DNA of 64,000 nucleotides from Allotamlana fucoidanivorans (GTDB taxonomy: Bacteria; Bacteroidota; Bacteroidia; Flavobacteriales; Flavobacteriaceae): NCBI RefSeq assembly GCF_006265225.1, contig NZ_VDCS01000003.1, positions 248,001 to 312,000 on the forward strand, in the 5' to 3' direction. Below, in pieces: positions 8,810 to 16,970 of the stretch; position 1 is the first letter of the stretch; the number at the start of each line of letters is the position of its first letter. Below the pieces are notes generated by a model. That model was not told the DNA's origin. It ran no database searches and saw only the letters and a program-made list of their open reading frames with translations. Made by a program: the position numbers and the translations under genes.

Positions 8810-10903
8810 ATGAGGAGAATAATTACTTTAGTAATTTTACTATGTGCGTCTATCAGTTTTTCCCAAACTAATGAAATAGACAGCCTTGCTTTGGAACTTG
8901 CCTTTCAAGAACAAGATTCCATGAAGGTTGACACATCCTTAAAACTTATCAAATCACTTTATAACATTCAAGATTTTGATAGAGCCCTAAAATATATTAT
9001 TGAAAGTGAAAAACTATCAAACCAATTAAAATATAATCAGGCTATAGCAGAAACAACCTATTACAAAGCCCTTATTTACGCCAAAAAAAATGACTACATT
9101 AATGCTATTAGTGGCTATGACAAAGCTAAAGCATTATACAAAAGTCTTAGTGACACGCTTGGCATTGCAAGAGTTAATAATAGCATTGGCCTCATAGAAA
9201 TTAAGAGAGGGAACTACAACAAAGGATTGCAGTATGCCTTATCGGCTATTAAAGAACTAGAAAAAAGGCATCTTGTTCGTGAACTGAATGCATCTTACAG
9301 TAATTTGGCTAAGGCCTACTATAACATTAAAGCATATAACAATGCTATTCAGTTTTATTTAAAGGCTTCTGAAGCACAAGAACAGGTTAGAGACAGCACT
9401 GGAATGATTGAATCTTACAGTAGGTTGGCAGAGCTTTATTCGAATAAAAAAGAACACAGAAAAGCCATTGAGTATTACGAGCGCGTATTGGCAAGTTCTG
9501 CTTCAAAAAATGACTCGATAAGAGGCTTCATTCTTCCTAAATTAGGTGGGGAATACCTTCAGTTTAATGATTATGAAAAAGCCACCAAATACCTTGTTCA
9601 AGGGTACAATGTTAATTTCAGAACGGAAAACGAATCTGGATTACTTATAGCTTTAAACAATTTAGGGCATTTAAACATTCAACAATCTAGATTAAAAATT
9701 GCCGAAAAGCAATTGCTTCAAGCCGGAGAAATTGCCGAAAAAATAGGGAATGAACAAGAACTCCTTAAGCATTACAAATTAATGAAATCGCTTGATTCCA
9801 TTAGACACAATTTTGATAGAGCGTTTGTTTGGCAACGCAAATATTATGAACTAAATAACCAACTGAAACGCCATCAAGTAAAAGTAGATGTTAATAACAT
9901 TAATATCCCTCTAACCGATATTGACCAAGAACTTCCTACTACCTTACCAAAGGAAATAGAAAACAAAAACAACTTAAACGTTAGCCAATTTGAGAATAAA
10001 TCATCAAACCATATTGACGACGAAAAAATTGGTAAGTTCAAATTAATCTTTTACGGCTTACTGGCTGCCTTAGCTATAGTTTCTACCTTTTTGATTTTAG
10101 TTTATTTAAAAAGGAATAGCAATATAAAATACATGCAGGAATTGGAAGAAAAAAACATTAAAATAGAACTTCAAAATGAAGCCTTCCAAGAACAAACAAA
10201 GCATCTTGAAAATGTAAACAATGTTAAGGATAAATTATTTTCTATTGTGTCTCATGACTTAAAAGATTCTCTATCTTCTATAAATGGTTTTATCGATTTA
10301 TTGAAGGACGGCTCCTTGTCACGTGAAGAGTTTGACAATCTTATTCCTGAGTTAAGTGAAAATGCCAATAATGCCTCTCTACTTTTATTTAATTTATTGA
10401 ATTGGTCTAAATCTCAAATGCAATCTTTAGACGCTAAACCTAGTTTGTTTGACATACAGGAGGTTTTTGAGAGTAAAGTAAGACTCATAGAACAGCGATT
10501 AGAAAACAAGGGTATTGATTTGGTTGACCATTCATTGCGTGATTTTGCCTATGCAGACCGAAGCATGATTGAAATAGTCATTCAAAACCTTTTAGCCAAT
10601 GCCTTAAAATTTTGCAAAAAAGGTGATACCATTACTATTTCTAACCATATTAGCAATGGTAGCTGTATTTTAAGTGTTGCTGATACGGGTATAGGTATTT
10701 CTAAACAAAACTTAGAAAAATTATTTAAAAGCAATTCTTTTACAACAGTAGGAACCAATAACGAAAAAGGCACTGGTTTAGGTTTATCTATTTGTAAAGA
10801 ATTGGTAGAACTTAATAATGGTAAAATTTGGGTTGAAAGTACACAAGGTGTTGGAAGTACGTTTTATGTGCAGCTACCAAAATCTAAACCATCTAGTGAC
10901 TAG
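8810..10903 (+). CDS. TPR-containing sensor histidine kinase
   Basis: A 697-residue sensor kinase. An N-terminal signal peptide (MRRIITLVILLCASISFSQ) leads to a periplasmic region of several tetratricopeptide repeats (about 35-335, for example ASYSNLAKAYYNIKAYNNAIQFYLKASEA), then one membrane segment (about 410-431) and a coiled-coil-like linker. The HisKA H-box is FSIVSHDLKDSL with phospho-acceptor His482. The ATPase domain shows the N-box IEIVIQNLLANALKF, G1 box VADTGIGIS and G2 box GTGLGLSICKELV. No receiver or DNA-binding domain is attached and no response regulator gene is adjacent, so the partner must be elsewhere. The signal sensed by the TPRs is unknown. The product is a typical Bacteroidota architecture. 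Confidence 0.93.
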   Translation: MRRIITLVILLCASISFSQTNEIDSLALELAFQEQDSMKVDTSLKLIKSLYNIQDFDRALKYIIESEKLSNQLKYNQAIAETTYYKALIYAKKNDYINAISGYDKAKALYKSLSDTLGIARVNNSIGLIEIKRGNYNKGLQYALSAIKELEKRHLVRELNASYSNLAKAYYNIKAYNNAIQFYLKASEAQEQVRDSTGMIESYSRLAELYSNKKEHRKAIEYYERVLASSASKNDSIRGFILPKLGGEYLQFNDYEKATKYLVQGYNVNFRTENESGLLIALNNLGHLNIQQSRLKIAEKQLLQAGEIAEKIGNEQELLKHYKLMKSLDSIRHNFDRAFVWQRKYYELNNQLKRHQVKVDVNNINIPLTDIDQELPTTLPKEIENKNNLNVSQFENKSSNHIDDEKIGKFKLIFYGLLAALAIVSTFLILVYLKRNSNIKYMQELEEKNIKIELQNEAFQEQTKHLENVNNVKDKLFSIVSHDLKDSLSSINGFIDLLKDGSLSREEFDNLIPELSENANNASLLLFNLLNWSKSQMQSLDAKPSLFDIQEVFESKVRLIEQRLENKGIDLVDHSLRDFAYADRSMIEIVIQNLLANALKFCKKGDTITISNHISNGSCILSVADTGIGISKQNLEKLFKSNSFTTVGTNNEKGTGLGLSICKELVELNNGKIWVESTQGVGSTFYVQLPKSKPSSD

Positions 10904-10913
10904 TTCTCTTTAG

Positions 10914-11846
10914 TTATTGTTTAGGCAAAAACACTTCAGCCATCATACATCTGGCACTACCGCCTCCACAAGCTTCAATAGTATCTAATGAACTAGACAT
11001 AATTCTAGTATGCTTCTCTAATACAGCTATCTGATAATTTGACAAGCTATTATAAGCGGCCTGACTCATAATTAAATAACATCCATTTTTACCTTGTACT
11101 TGAAGCATGTTTCCTGCAAAATTATTGACCTGTTCTTCTGTAATATCAATAATTTCTTTTCCATCTTCCTTTAAATGCTTTATCACATTTTTTCGTTCTT
11201 TTTTGTCATCAATACTACTTAGACAAACCACAGCAAAGGTTTCTGCCACGCACATCATAACATTAGTGTGATAAATAGCCTTGCGATCCCCTTCAACGCT
11301 TTGATAGGCTGTAAAAATTACTGGGGTAAACTCAAAATCTTCACAAAACTCAATGAATAAATCTTCATCAGCTCTTGGTGACAATGCACAATACGCCTTT
11401 CTATTCACTCTATCTAGCACTACACTTCCTGTGCCCTCAAGGAAAACATCATCGTCTTCGGCACTCGTATAGTCAACAATATTATTTATTACAAACCCGC
11501 TGTTCTCTAAAGTTTCTAAAATATCTTCACGGCGCTCTAATCTTCGGTTTTCAGCAAACATAGGATATAATCCAACATCGCCATTTTCATGAAATGACAC
11601 CCAGTTATTTGGAAAAATAGAATCTGGCGTATCGGTCTCCTTGAGGTCATCAACCACAATAACATGAACACCTATACCTCTTAATTTGTCCACATAGACA
11701 TCAAACTCCTTTTGCGCTTTTGCATTTACTGTTTCGGGTAAGATATCATCTAAAACTTTTTGATAATAGTTATTAACTGCGGTTTGTTCATTCATTCTAA
11801 AATTAACTGGACGCACCATCAAAATGGCATTTGTAGTTTGTGACAT
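10914..11846 (-). CDS. ctlX: amidinotransferase-superfamily hydrolase, CtlX-like
   Basis: A 310-residue member of the guanidino-group-modifying superfamily (arginine deiminase / DDAH fold), closest by eye to the CtlX citrulline ureidase group because of the start NAILMVRPVNFRMNEQTAVNNYYQ. Superfamily catalytic features are present: acidic SIFPNNWVSFHENGDV and DVFLEGTGSVVLDR segments, a His in AIYHTNVMMCV, and the nucleophilic Cys300 in GGGSARCMMAEVFLPK. The likely reaction is hydrolysis of an arginine- or citrulline-like side chain in the cytoplasm; the exact substrate is inferred. It ends 10 bases from the convergent kinase gene. Confidence 0.75.
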   Translation of the reverse strand: MSQTTNAILMVRPVNFRMNEQTAVNNYYQKVLDDILPETVNAKAQKEFDVYVDKLRGIGVHVIVVDDLKETDTPDSIFPNNWVSFHENGDVGLYPMFAENRRLERREDILETLENSGFVINNIVDYTSAEDDDVFLEGTGSVVLDRVNRKAYCALSPRADEDLFIEFCEDFEFTPVIFTAYQSVEGDRKAIYHTNVMMCVAETFAVVCLSSIDDKKERKNVIKHLKEDGKEIIDITEEQVNNFAGNMLQVQGKNGCYLIMSQAAYNSLSNYQIAVLEKHTRIMSSSLDTIEACGGGSARCMMAEVFLPKQ

Positions 11847-11919
11847 ATTAAGTAAAATTTCGCGTTAAATGTATGGCTATTTATCGAAATAGATTGTTAT
11901 TATTACCGATAGAAATTGT

Positions 11920-12897
11920 TTACTTTTTTCTATCAATCACATAATTTACCATCAGTTCAAGCGAGGCTCTGAATTCAGATTTCGGGTAATCTTCTAACAT
12001 CTGTAAGGCCTCCTTTTGAAATGCCTTCATTTTAGAAACAGCATAATCTAAGCCTCCATGTGTTTTCACAAAAGCAATCACCTCTTTAACTCTTTTGGTA
12101 TCTTTATTATGGTTTTTTATAGAGTTTATCAACCATTTCTTATCCTCTTTTGAAGCTTGATTTAAAACATGTATTAACGGCAAAGTCATTTTTTGTTCCT
12201 TAATATCAATACCTGTGGGTTTCCCTATTTGAGTTTCGCCATAATCAAATAAATCATCTTTTATTTGAAAGGCCATACCAATAAGTTCTCCAAACTTTCT
12301 CATGTCTTCCACATAACGTGAACCAGGCTTAACAGAGGCAGCGCCTAAACTACAACAGGCCGCAATGAGCGTTGCTGTTTTCTGCCGAATGATTTCATAA
12401 TATACATCTTCTGTAATATCAAGTTTTCGTGCTTTTTCTATTTGAAGTAGTTCACCCTCACTCATTTCACGTACGGCCACCGAAATAATCTTAAGTAAAT
12501 CAAAATCATTATTATCAATAGACAACAACAGACCTTTTGATAATAAAAAATCACCAATTAAAACAGCTATCTTATTTTTCCAGAGAGCATTGACCGAAAA
12601 GAAACCCCTTCTGCGGTTGCTATCATCAACAACATCATCATGAACCAATGTTGCCGTGTGAATAAGTTCAATGACTGAGGCACCTCTATAGGTTCGTTCA
12701 CTAACCTCTCCGTTAGCTACCATCTTTGCTACTAAAAACACAAACATGGGGCGCATTTGTTTTCCCTTTCGGTTAACAATATAATGGGTAATTCTATTAA
12801 GAAGGGCTACTTTACTAGACATTGAAAGTTGGAACTTTTGTTCAAAAAGATCCATTTCAAAGCCTATAGGTTGTTTTATCTGCTCTACAATTTTCAA
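11920..12897 (-). CDS. ispB: trans-polyprenyl diphosphate synthase
   Basis: Class I isoprenyl diphosphate synthase of 325 residues that condenses isopentenyl diphosphate onto an allylic primer. The two aspartate-rich metal-binding motifs are DDVVD (87-91, in LVHDDVVDDSNRRRG) and DDLFD (214-218, in QIKDDLFDYG). Small residues before the first motif (TATLVHDD) fit a long-chain product, probably the menaquinone side chain, but chain length cannot be read reliably. It follows rlmN by 44 bases on the same strand and could be cotranscribed with it. Confidence 0.9.
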   Translation of the reverse strand: MKIVEQIKQPIGFEMDLFEQKFQLSMSSKVALLNRITHYIVNRKGKQMRPMFVFLVAKMVANGEVSERTYRGASVIELIHTATLVHDDVVDDSNRRRGFFSVNALWKNKIAVLIGDFLLSKGLLLSIDNNDFDLLKIISVAVREMSEGELLQIEKARKLDITEDVYYEIIRQKTATLIAACCSLGAASVKPGSRYVEDMRKFGELIGMAFQIKDDLFDYGETQIGKPTGIDIKEQKMTLPLIHVLNQASKEDKKWLINSIKNHNKDTKRVKEVIAFVKTHGGLDYAVSKMKAFQKEALQMLEDYPKSEFRASLELMVNYVIDRKK

Positions 12898-12941
12898 ATC
12901 AATGTATTATGACGTCAAATATAAAACTTAGAAGTTACATT

Positions 12942-13982
12942 TTAGGTTTTATTTGCTAATTGTCCGCAAGCCGCATCAATATCCTTCCCTCGGCTTCTTC
13001 TAACGGTCACTGTAATATGATTAGCCTCTAAAACACTCTGATACATATCAAGTACTTTTGAATTGGCCTGCTGAAACACACCATCATCAATAGGATTATA
13101 TTCAATAAGATTTACCTTACTAGGCGCAAATTTACAGAACGCCACTAAGGCATCAACATCTTTTCTTTTATCATTTATACCATTCCAAACCACATATTCA
13201 TAAGTAATTCTATTTTTGGTCTTAGCGTACCAATACTGCAAAGCTTCTCTTAAATCGCTTAATGGGAAACTAGCATTGAACGGCATAATAGATGTTCGTA
13301 CCTCATCAATAGCTGAATGTAATGACACGGCTAATTTAAATTTTACCCCATCATCGGCCATTTTTTTTATCATCTTAGGCACACCCGATGTTGAAACAAC
13401 AATACGCTTTGGTGACATACCTAAACCTTCAGGCGACGTAATTTTATTAATAGCCTTCAACACATTATTATAATTCATGAGTGGTTCTCCCATACCCATA
13501 AACACAATATTACTCAGTGGGCGGTTATGATATAGACGACTTTCTTGATCAATAACAACCACCTGATCATAAATCTCATCAGGATTTAAGTTTCGCATGC
13601 GTTTTAAACGTGCCGTTGCGCAAAATTTACAATCTAAACTACATCCTACCTGACTAGAGACACATGCAGTTGTTCTTGTTGATGTTGGAATTAATACAGA
13701 CTCTACAATTAACCCATCATGTAAACGCACCGCATTTTTCACAGTACCATCTGCACTCCGCTGCATGGTATCAACTTTGATATGATTTATGACAAAGTTA
13801 TTTTCAAGCATATTTCGCATTTCTTTTGAAATATTAGTCATATCTTCAAAACTATGCGCCGACTTTTGCCACAGCCATTCATACACTTGATTACCTCTAA
13901 AGGCTTTCTCGCCTTCCTGTAAAAAGAAATCTCTAAGTTGCTCCTTAGATAATGCGCGTATATCTTTTTTCTGTGTGGCCAT
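12942..13982 (-). CDS. rlmN: 23S rRNA (adenine2503-C2)/tRNA A37 methyltransferase
   Basis: Radical-SAM methyltransferase acting on A2503 of 23S rRNA and on A37 of some tRNAs, 346 residues. The radical-SAM cluster motif is Cys114-x3-Cys118-x2-Cys121 (GCSLDCKFC). The SAM/methylation region VFMGMGEPLMNYNNV is intact, and Cys339 near the end (AACGQL) is the methyl-carrying cysteine of the family. This combination fits RlmN rather than Cfr, which usually has a divergent N-terminus. The start gives the expected compact N-terminal accessory domain (LSKEQLRDFF...YEWLWQK). Confidence 0.96.
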   Translation of the reverse strand: MATQKKDIRALSKEQLRDFFLQEGEKAFRGNQVYEWLWQKSAHSFEDMTNISKEMRNMLENNFVINHIKVDTMQRSADGTVKNAVRLHDGLIVESVLIPTSTRTTACVSSQVGCSLDCKFCATARLKRMRNLNPDEIYDQVVVIDQESRLYHNRPLSNIVFMGMGEPLMNYNNVLKAINKITSPEGLGMSPKRIVVSTSGVPKMIKKMADDGVKFKLAVSLHSAIDEVRTSIMPFNASFPLSDLREALQYWYAKTKNRITYEYVVWNGINDKRKDVDALVAFCKFAPSKVNLIEYNPIDDGVFQQANSKVLDMYQSVLEANHITVTVRRSRGKDIDAACGQLANKT

Positions 13983-14129
13983 AAGCGTTGTAAAAATAGT
14001 GAAAGCTAATTATTATTTTAAGAATATATTGTGAATTCAATACAAGCCTATTTTTGTGTTGAAGATTGAAGTATTACTGACATTCTTCTGTATAGGACTA
14101 TTTAAGTACAAGACTTACTATAAAATAAA

Positions 14130-14151
14130 GGCCCCTAAAAATTTAGAGGCC
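14130..14151 (-). terminator. intrinsic terminator after queA
   Basis: Arms GGCCCCTAAA (14130-14139) and TTTAGAGGCC (14142-14151) pair with one G-U wobble; the innermost A-U pairs must open to form the loop. On the minus strand a T-rich run (TTTATTTTA) follows. It lies 24 bases beyond the queA stop. Confidence 0.75.
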
Positions 14152-14174
14152 ATTACTTTTTTGGTTTTTACTTG

Positions 14175-15224
14175 TTATAAAATCAGCATGGCATCTCCAT
14201 AACTGTAAAACTTATAGCCTTCTTTTACCGCTTCATCATAAGCACGCTTTATAAAATCATGTCCTGCAAAAGCAGAAACCATCATTAATAAGGTAGATTT
14301 TGGTGTATGAAAGTTGGTAATCATACAGTTAGCAATGCTAAAATCATACGGAGGAAAAATAAACTTATTAGTCCAGCCTTCCATTTCATTTAATAATCCG
14401 CTTGAAGACACAGAACTTTCTATAGCACGCATAGCTGTAGTTCCCACAGCGCAAACACGTCTTTTTTCTTGAATACCTTTATTTACAATTTCAACCGCCT
14501 TTTCATCAATCTTTATCTCCTCACTATCCATTTTGTGTTTTGACAAATCTTCAACCTCTACAGGATTAAAAGTACCCAAACCAACATGTAACGTTACTTC
14601 TGCAAAATTAACCCCTTTAATCTCTAAGCGTTTAAGCAAATGTTTAGAAAAGTGTAAACCAGCAGTTGGAGCGGCTACAGCTCCTTCGTTTTTAGCAAAA
14701 ATAGTTTGATATCTATCTTCATCTTCTGGCTCTACGTCTCTTTTTATATACTTAGGAAGCGGTGTTTCACCAAGCTCTCTCAACTTTAAACGGAACTCAC
14801 GATATGACCCGTCATACAAAAAGCGTAGGGTACGCCCTCTTGAAGTTGTGTTATCAATAACTTCCGCTACCAAGGTGTCATCATCACCAAAATATAGTTT
14901 GTTTCCAATTCTAATTTTTCTGGCAGGATCAACCAACACATCCCAAAGACGTTGCTCTTCATTCAATTCCCTTAATAAAAACACCTCAATTCTTGCCCCT
15001 GTCTTTTCCTTATTTCCATATAAACGTGCTGGAAAAACCTTAGTATTGTTAAGAATTAAAACATCATCCTCATTGAAATAGTCAATTAAATCTTTAAACA
15101 TTTTATGCTCAATGGTTTGGTCTTTTCTGTTTAAAACCATTAAACGCGATTCATCTCTATTTTCTGCTGGATATTCTGCTAACAATTCATTAGGCAGATT
15201 GAAGCCGAAGTTTGATAATTTCAT
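14175..15224 (-). CDS. queA: S-adenosylmethionine:tRNA ribosyltransferase-isomerase
   Basis: QueA transfers and isomerises the ribosyl moiety of SAM onto preQ1 at tRNA position 34, making epoxyqueuosine. At 349 residues it is the usual length. It shows the N-terminal [17 protein letters not shown], the [15 protein letters not shown] segment, [15 protein letters not shown] and [13 protein letters not shown] (all strongly conserved), and [18 protein letters not shown] near the end. Monocistronic by appearance: own promoter upstream (15336-15367) and a terminator downstream. The long 5' leader contains a 19-codon ORF, described separately. Confidence 0.97.
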   Translation of the reverse strand: MKLSNFGFNLPNELLAEYPAENRDESRLMVLNRKDQTIEHKMFKDLIDYFNEDDVLILNNTKVFPARLYGNKEKTGARIEVFLLRELNEEQRLWDVLVDPARKIRIGNKLYFGDDDTLVAEVIDNTTSRGRTLRFLYDGSYREFRLKLRELGETPLPKYIKRDVEPEDEDRYQTIFAKNEGAVAAPTAGLHFSKHLLKRLEIKGVNFAEVTLHVGLGTFNPVEVEDLSKHKMDSEEIKIDEKAVEIVNKGIQEKRRVCAVGTTAMRAIESSVSSSGLLNEMEGWTNKFIFPPYDFSIANCMITNFHTPKSTLLMMVSAFAGHDFIKRAYDEAVKEGYKFYSYGDAMLIL

Positions 15225-15252
15225 GTGTTTTTTTTATTTTTTATTATTCAAT

Positions 15253-15312
15253 TTAAAGTCTACTTTCTAAGCCTGTTTTAAATTTTTCAAAAGCAGATGT
15301 TACAACTTTCAT
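15253..15312 (-). CDS. possible 19-residue upstream ORF in the queA leader
   Basis: ATG-initiated ORF of 19 codons (MKVVTSAFEKFKTGLESRL) between the queA promoter and the queA start. The composition looks protein-like but the ORF is short enough to arise by chance. No homologue is recognised. Confidence 0.2.
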   Translation of the reverse strand: MKVVTSAFEKFKTGLESRL

Positions 15313-15335
15313 ATTCAAAATGAATTGAAAGGCTG

Positions 15336-15367
15336 CAAATATACAATCTAAGACTAGGGGTTGTCAA
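15336..15367 (-). promoter_or_regulatory. putative queA promoter
   Basis: On the minus strand TTGA (15367-15364) precedes TATATTTG (15343-15336) by about 20 bases. The -7 element matches the TAnnTTTG consensus exactly. Transcription would start about 105 bases before the queA ATG. Confidence 0.6.
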
Positions 15368-15382
15368 GTAAATAGGTGATTA

Positions 15383-16606
15383 TTATTTGTTTATTTGAAA
15401 TCCTATAGATTCTAAATCATCCCAAAAAGTGGGGTACGACTTTGAAACCACCATGGCTTCCTCAATAACGATAGGTACTCTTAAAGCTAAAGGCGCAAAT
15501 GCCATGGCCATTCTGTGATCATGATAGGTTCCTATAGAAACATAGTCTTTTATGGTATTCGACGGCTTTAAATGCAAGGATTCATCTGTTATTTCTATGT
15601 TTCCTCCCAATTTTTTAATCTCTGTTTTTAAAGCTACCAACCTGTCTGTTTCCTTTATTTTTAAGGTATGAAGCCCTGTCAAATCACAAGACATGCCTAA
15701 TGCAAAGCAAGTCACTGCAATAGTTTGAGCAATATCTGGTGCGCTTCTTAAGTCTAATTTTAAAGCTATCTCATTTGACTCTGTTTTGCTTAAAACCACA
15801 GTGTCTTCTTGAAATACCGTTGAAACCCCAAAATGCTTATAGATTTTTGCTAAAACAGAATCGCCTTGCAACGAATTTGATTTGTAGGATGACAACCTGA
15901 TTTCTGTACCTATATCACTTAAAGCAACTATACTATAGTAGTACGATGCCGAAGACCAATCTGACTCAACAGTTAAACTTTTAACAGTAGCCTTTTTTGT
16001 ATTTGGTTTTACAGAAATCACCTGCCCCTCAAATAAGGATGTTACACCTATGGCATCAAGCAAGGCCAAGGTCATTTTTATATAGGGTACCGACGTTATT
16101 TCGCCCTCTAAAGTAAGTTCTAAACCATTTTCAAGTTTTGAAGCGATTAATAAAAGTGCCGAAATATACTGACTACTTACATTAGCATTTAGAGATACTT
16201 TGTGTTTTAACAGTTTCTTTCCTTTAATTTTTATAGGAGGAAAACCTTCATTTTCAATATAGCTTATTTCTGCGCCTAGCGTTTGTAAAGCTTTTACCAA
16301 AATTTTTATGGGGCGTTCCTTCATTCGCTTTGATCCTGTAAGCACCGTTTCTCTACCTTCCTGAATTGAAAAATAAGCCGTTAAAAACCGCATAGCAGTT
16401 CCTGCATGATGAATGTCAACCACTTCTTCACTTGACGCCAAGGCTTTTATCATTAAATTGCTATCATCAGAATTTGAAACATTGTTCAGCTGGATTTCAG
16501 GATATAAAGCCTGAAGTAGTAACAACCTATTAGATTCACTCTTTGAGCCTGTTATTTGTATTGATGATTTTTTTGCAACTTTTGATTTTTCTAGCGTAAA
16601 GTTCAT
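15383..16606 (-). CDS. aroA: 3-phosphoshikimate 1-carboxyvinyltransferase (EPSP synthase)
   Basis: AroA adds enolpyruvate from PEP to shikimate-3-phosphate, the sixth shikimate-pathway step, in the cytoplasm. The 407-residue protein has the substrate-binding start GSKSESNRLLLLQAL, the PEP-site segment HAGTAMRFLTAYFS, a SVPYIKMTLALL region, SAPDIAQTIAV and the C-terminal KETDRLVALKTEIKKLGG and YHDHRMAMAFAPLAL, all diagnostic. It is slightly shorter than the E. coli enzyme, as is common in Bacteroidota. It follows the MazG-like gene by 37 bases, so is probably last in that operon. Confidence 0.96.
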   Translation of the reverse strand: MNFTLEKSKVAKKSSIQITGSKSESNRLLLLQALYPEIQLNNVSNSDDSNLMIKALASSEEVVDIHHAGTAMRFLTAYFSIQEGRETVLTGSKRMKERPIKILVKALQTLGAEISYIENEGFPPIKIKGKKLLKHKVSLNANVSSQYISALLLIASKLENGLELTLEGEITSVPYIKMTLALLDAIGVTSLFEGQVISVKPNTKKATVKSLTVESDWSSASYYYSIVALSDIGTEIRLSSYKSNSLQGDSVLAKIYKHFGVSTVFQEDTVVLSKTESNEIALKLDLRSAPDIAQTIAVTCFALGMSCDLTGLHTLKIKETDRLVALKTEIKKLGGNIEITDESLHLKPSNTIKDYVSIGTYHDHRMAMAFAPLALRVPIVIEEAMVVSKSYPTFWDDLESIGFQINK

Positions 16607-16643
16607 ACCCTTTTTTAAATAGAATTTTTAAGAAGCGGCTAAT

Positions 16644-16970
16644 TTACTTTAATTTTTCGTTATTATGATGCCTATCATGATCTCGTTTTGCTTTCTTATC
16701 CATTCTTTTATCAAAAGCGGCTTGCAGGTCTACTCCCGTTTGATTGGCCAAACAGAGTACCACAAATAGCACATCGGCCAATTCCTCCCCTAAATCTTTG
16801 TTTTTATCACTTTCTTTTTCACTTTGCTCACCATAGCGTCTAGCAATAATTCTGGCAACCTCACCTACTTCTTCGGTAAGCTGTGCCATATTGGTTAGCT
16901 CATTAAAATATCTAACCCCATGCTCTTTAATCCAATTATCTACAACTATCTGTGCGTTTTCTATATTCAT
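16644..16970 (-). CDS. MazG-like nucleotide pyrophosphohydrolase
   Basis: A 108-residue all-alpha NTP pyrophosphohydrolase. The metal-binding pattern is visible: LTEEVGEVARIIARRYGE then LGEELADVLFVVLCLANQTGVDL, i.e. the two acidic helices (ExxE and ExxD) of the MazG/dUTPase-zeta fold. It probably hydrolyses an NTP or dNTP to NMP and pyrophosphate as a house-cleaning enzyme; the preferred nucleotide is unknown. It begins immediately after the stop of the upstream DUF3857 gene, indicating cotranscription. Confidence 0.88.
   Translation of the reverse strand: MNIENAQIVVDNWIKEHGVRYFNELTNMAQLTEEVGEVARIIARRYGEQSEKESDKNKDLGEELADVLFVVLCLANQTGVDLQAAFDKRMDKKAKRDHDRHHNNEKLK

Noticed and set aside
11877-11892. 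CTATTT/AAATAG hairpin after the polyprenyl synthase as a terminator
   Set aside because: Short AT-rich stem without a T-tract on the relevant strand; insufficient.
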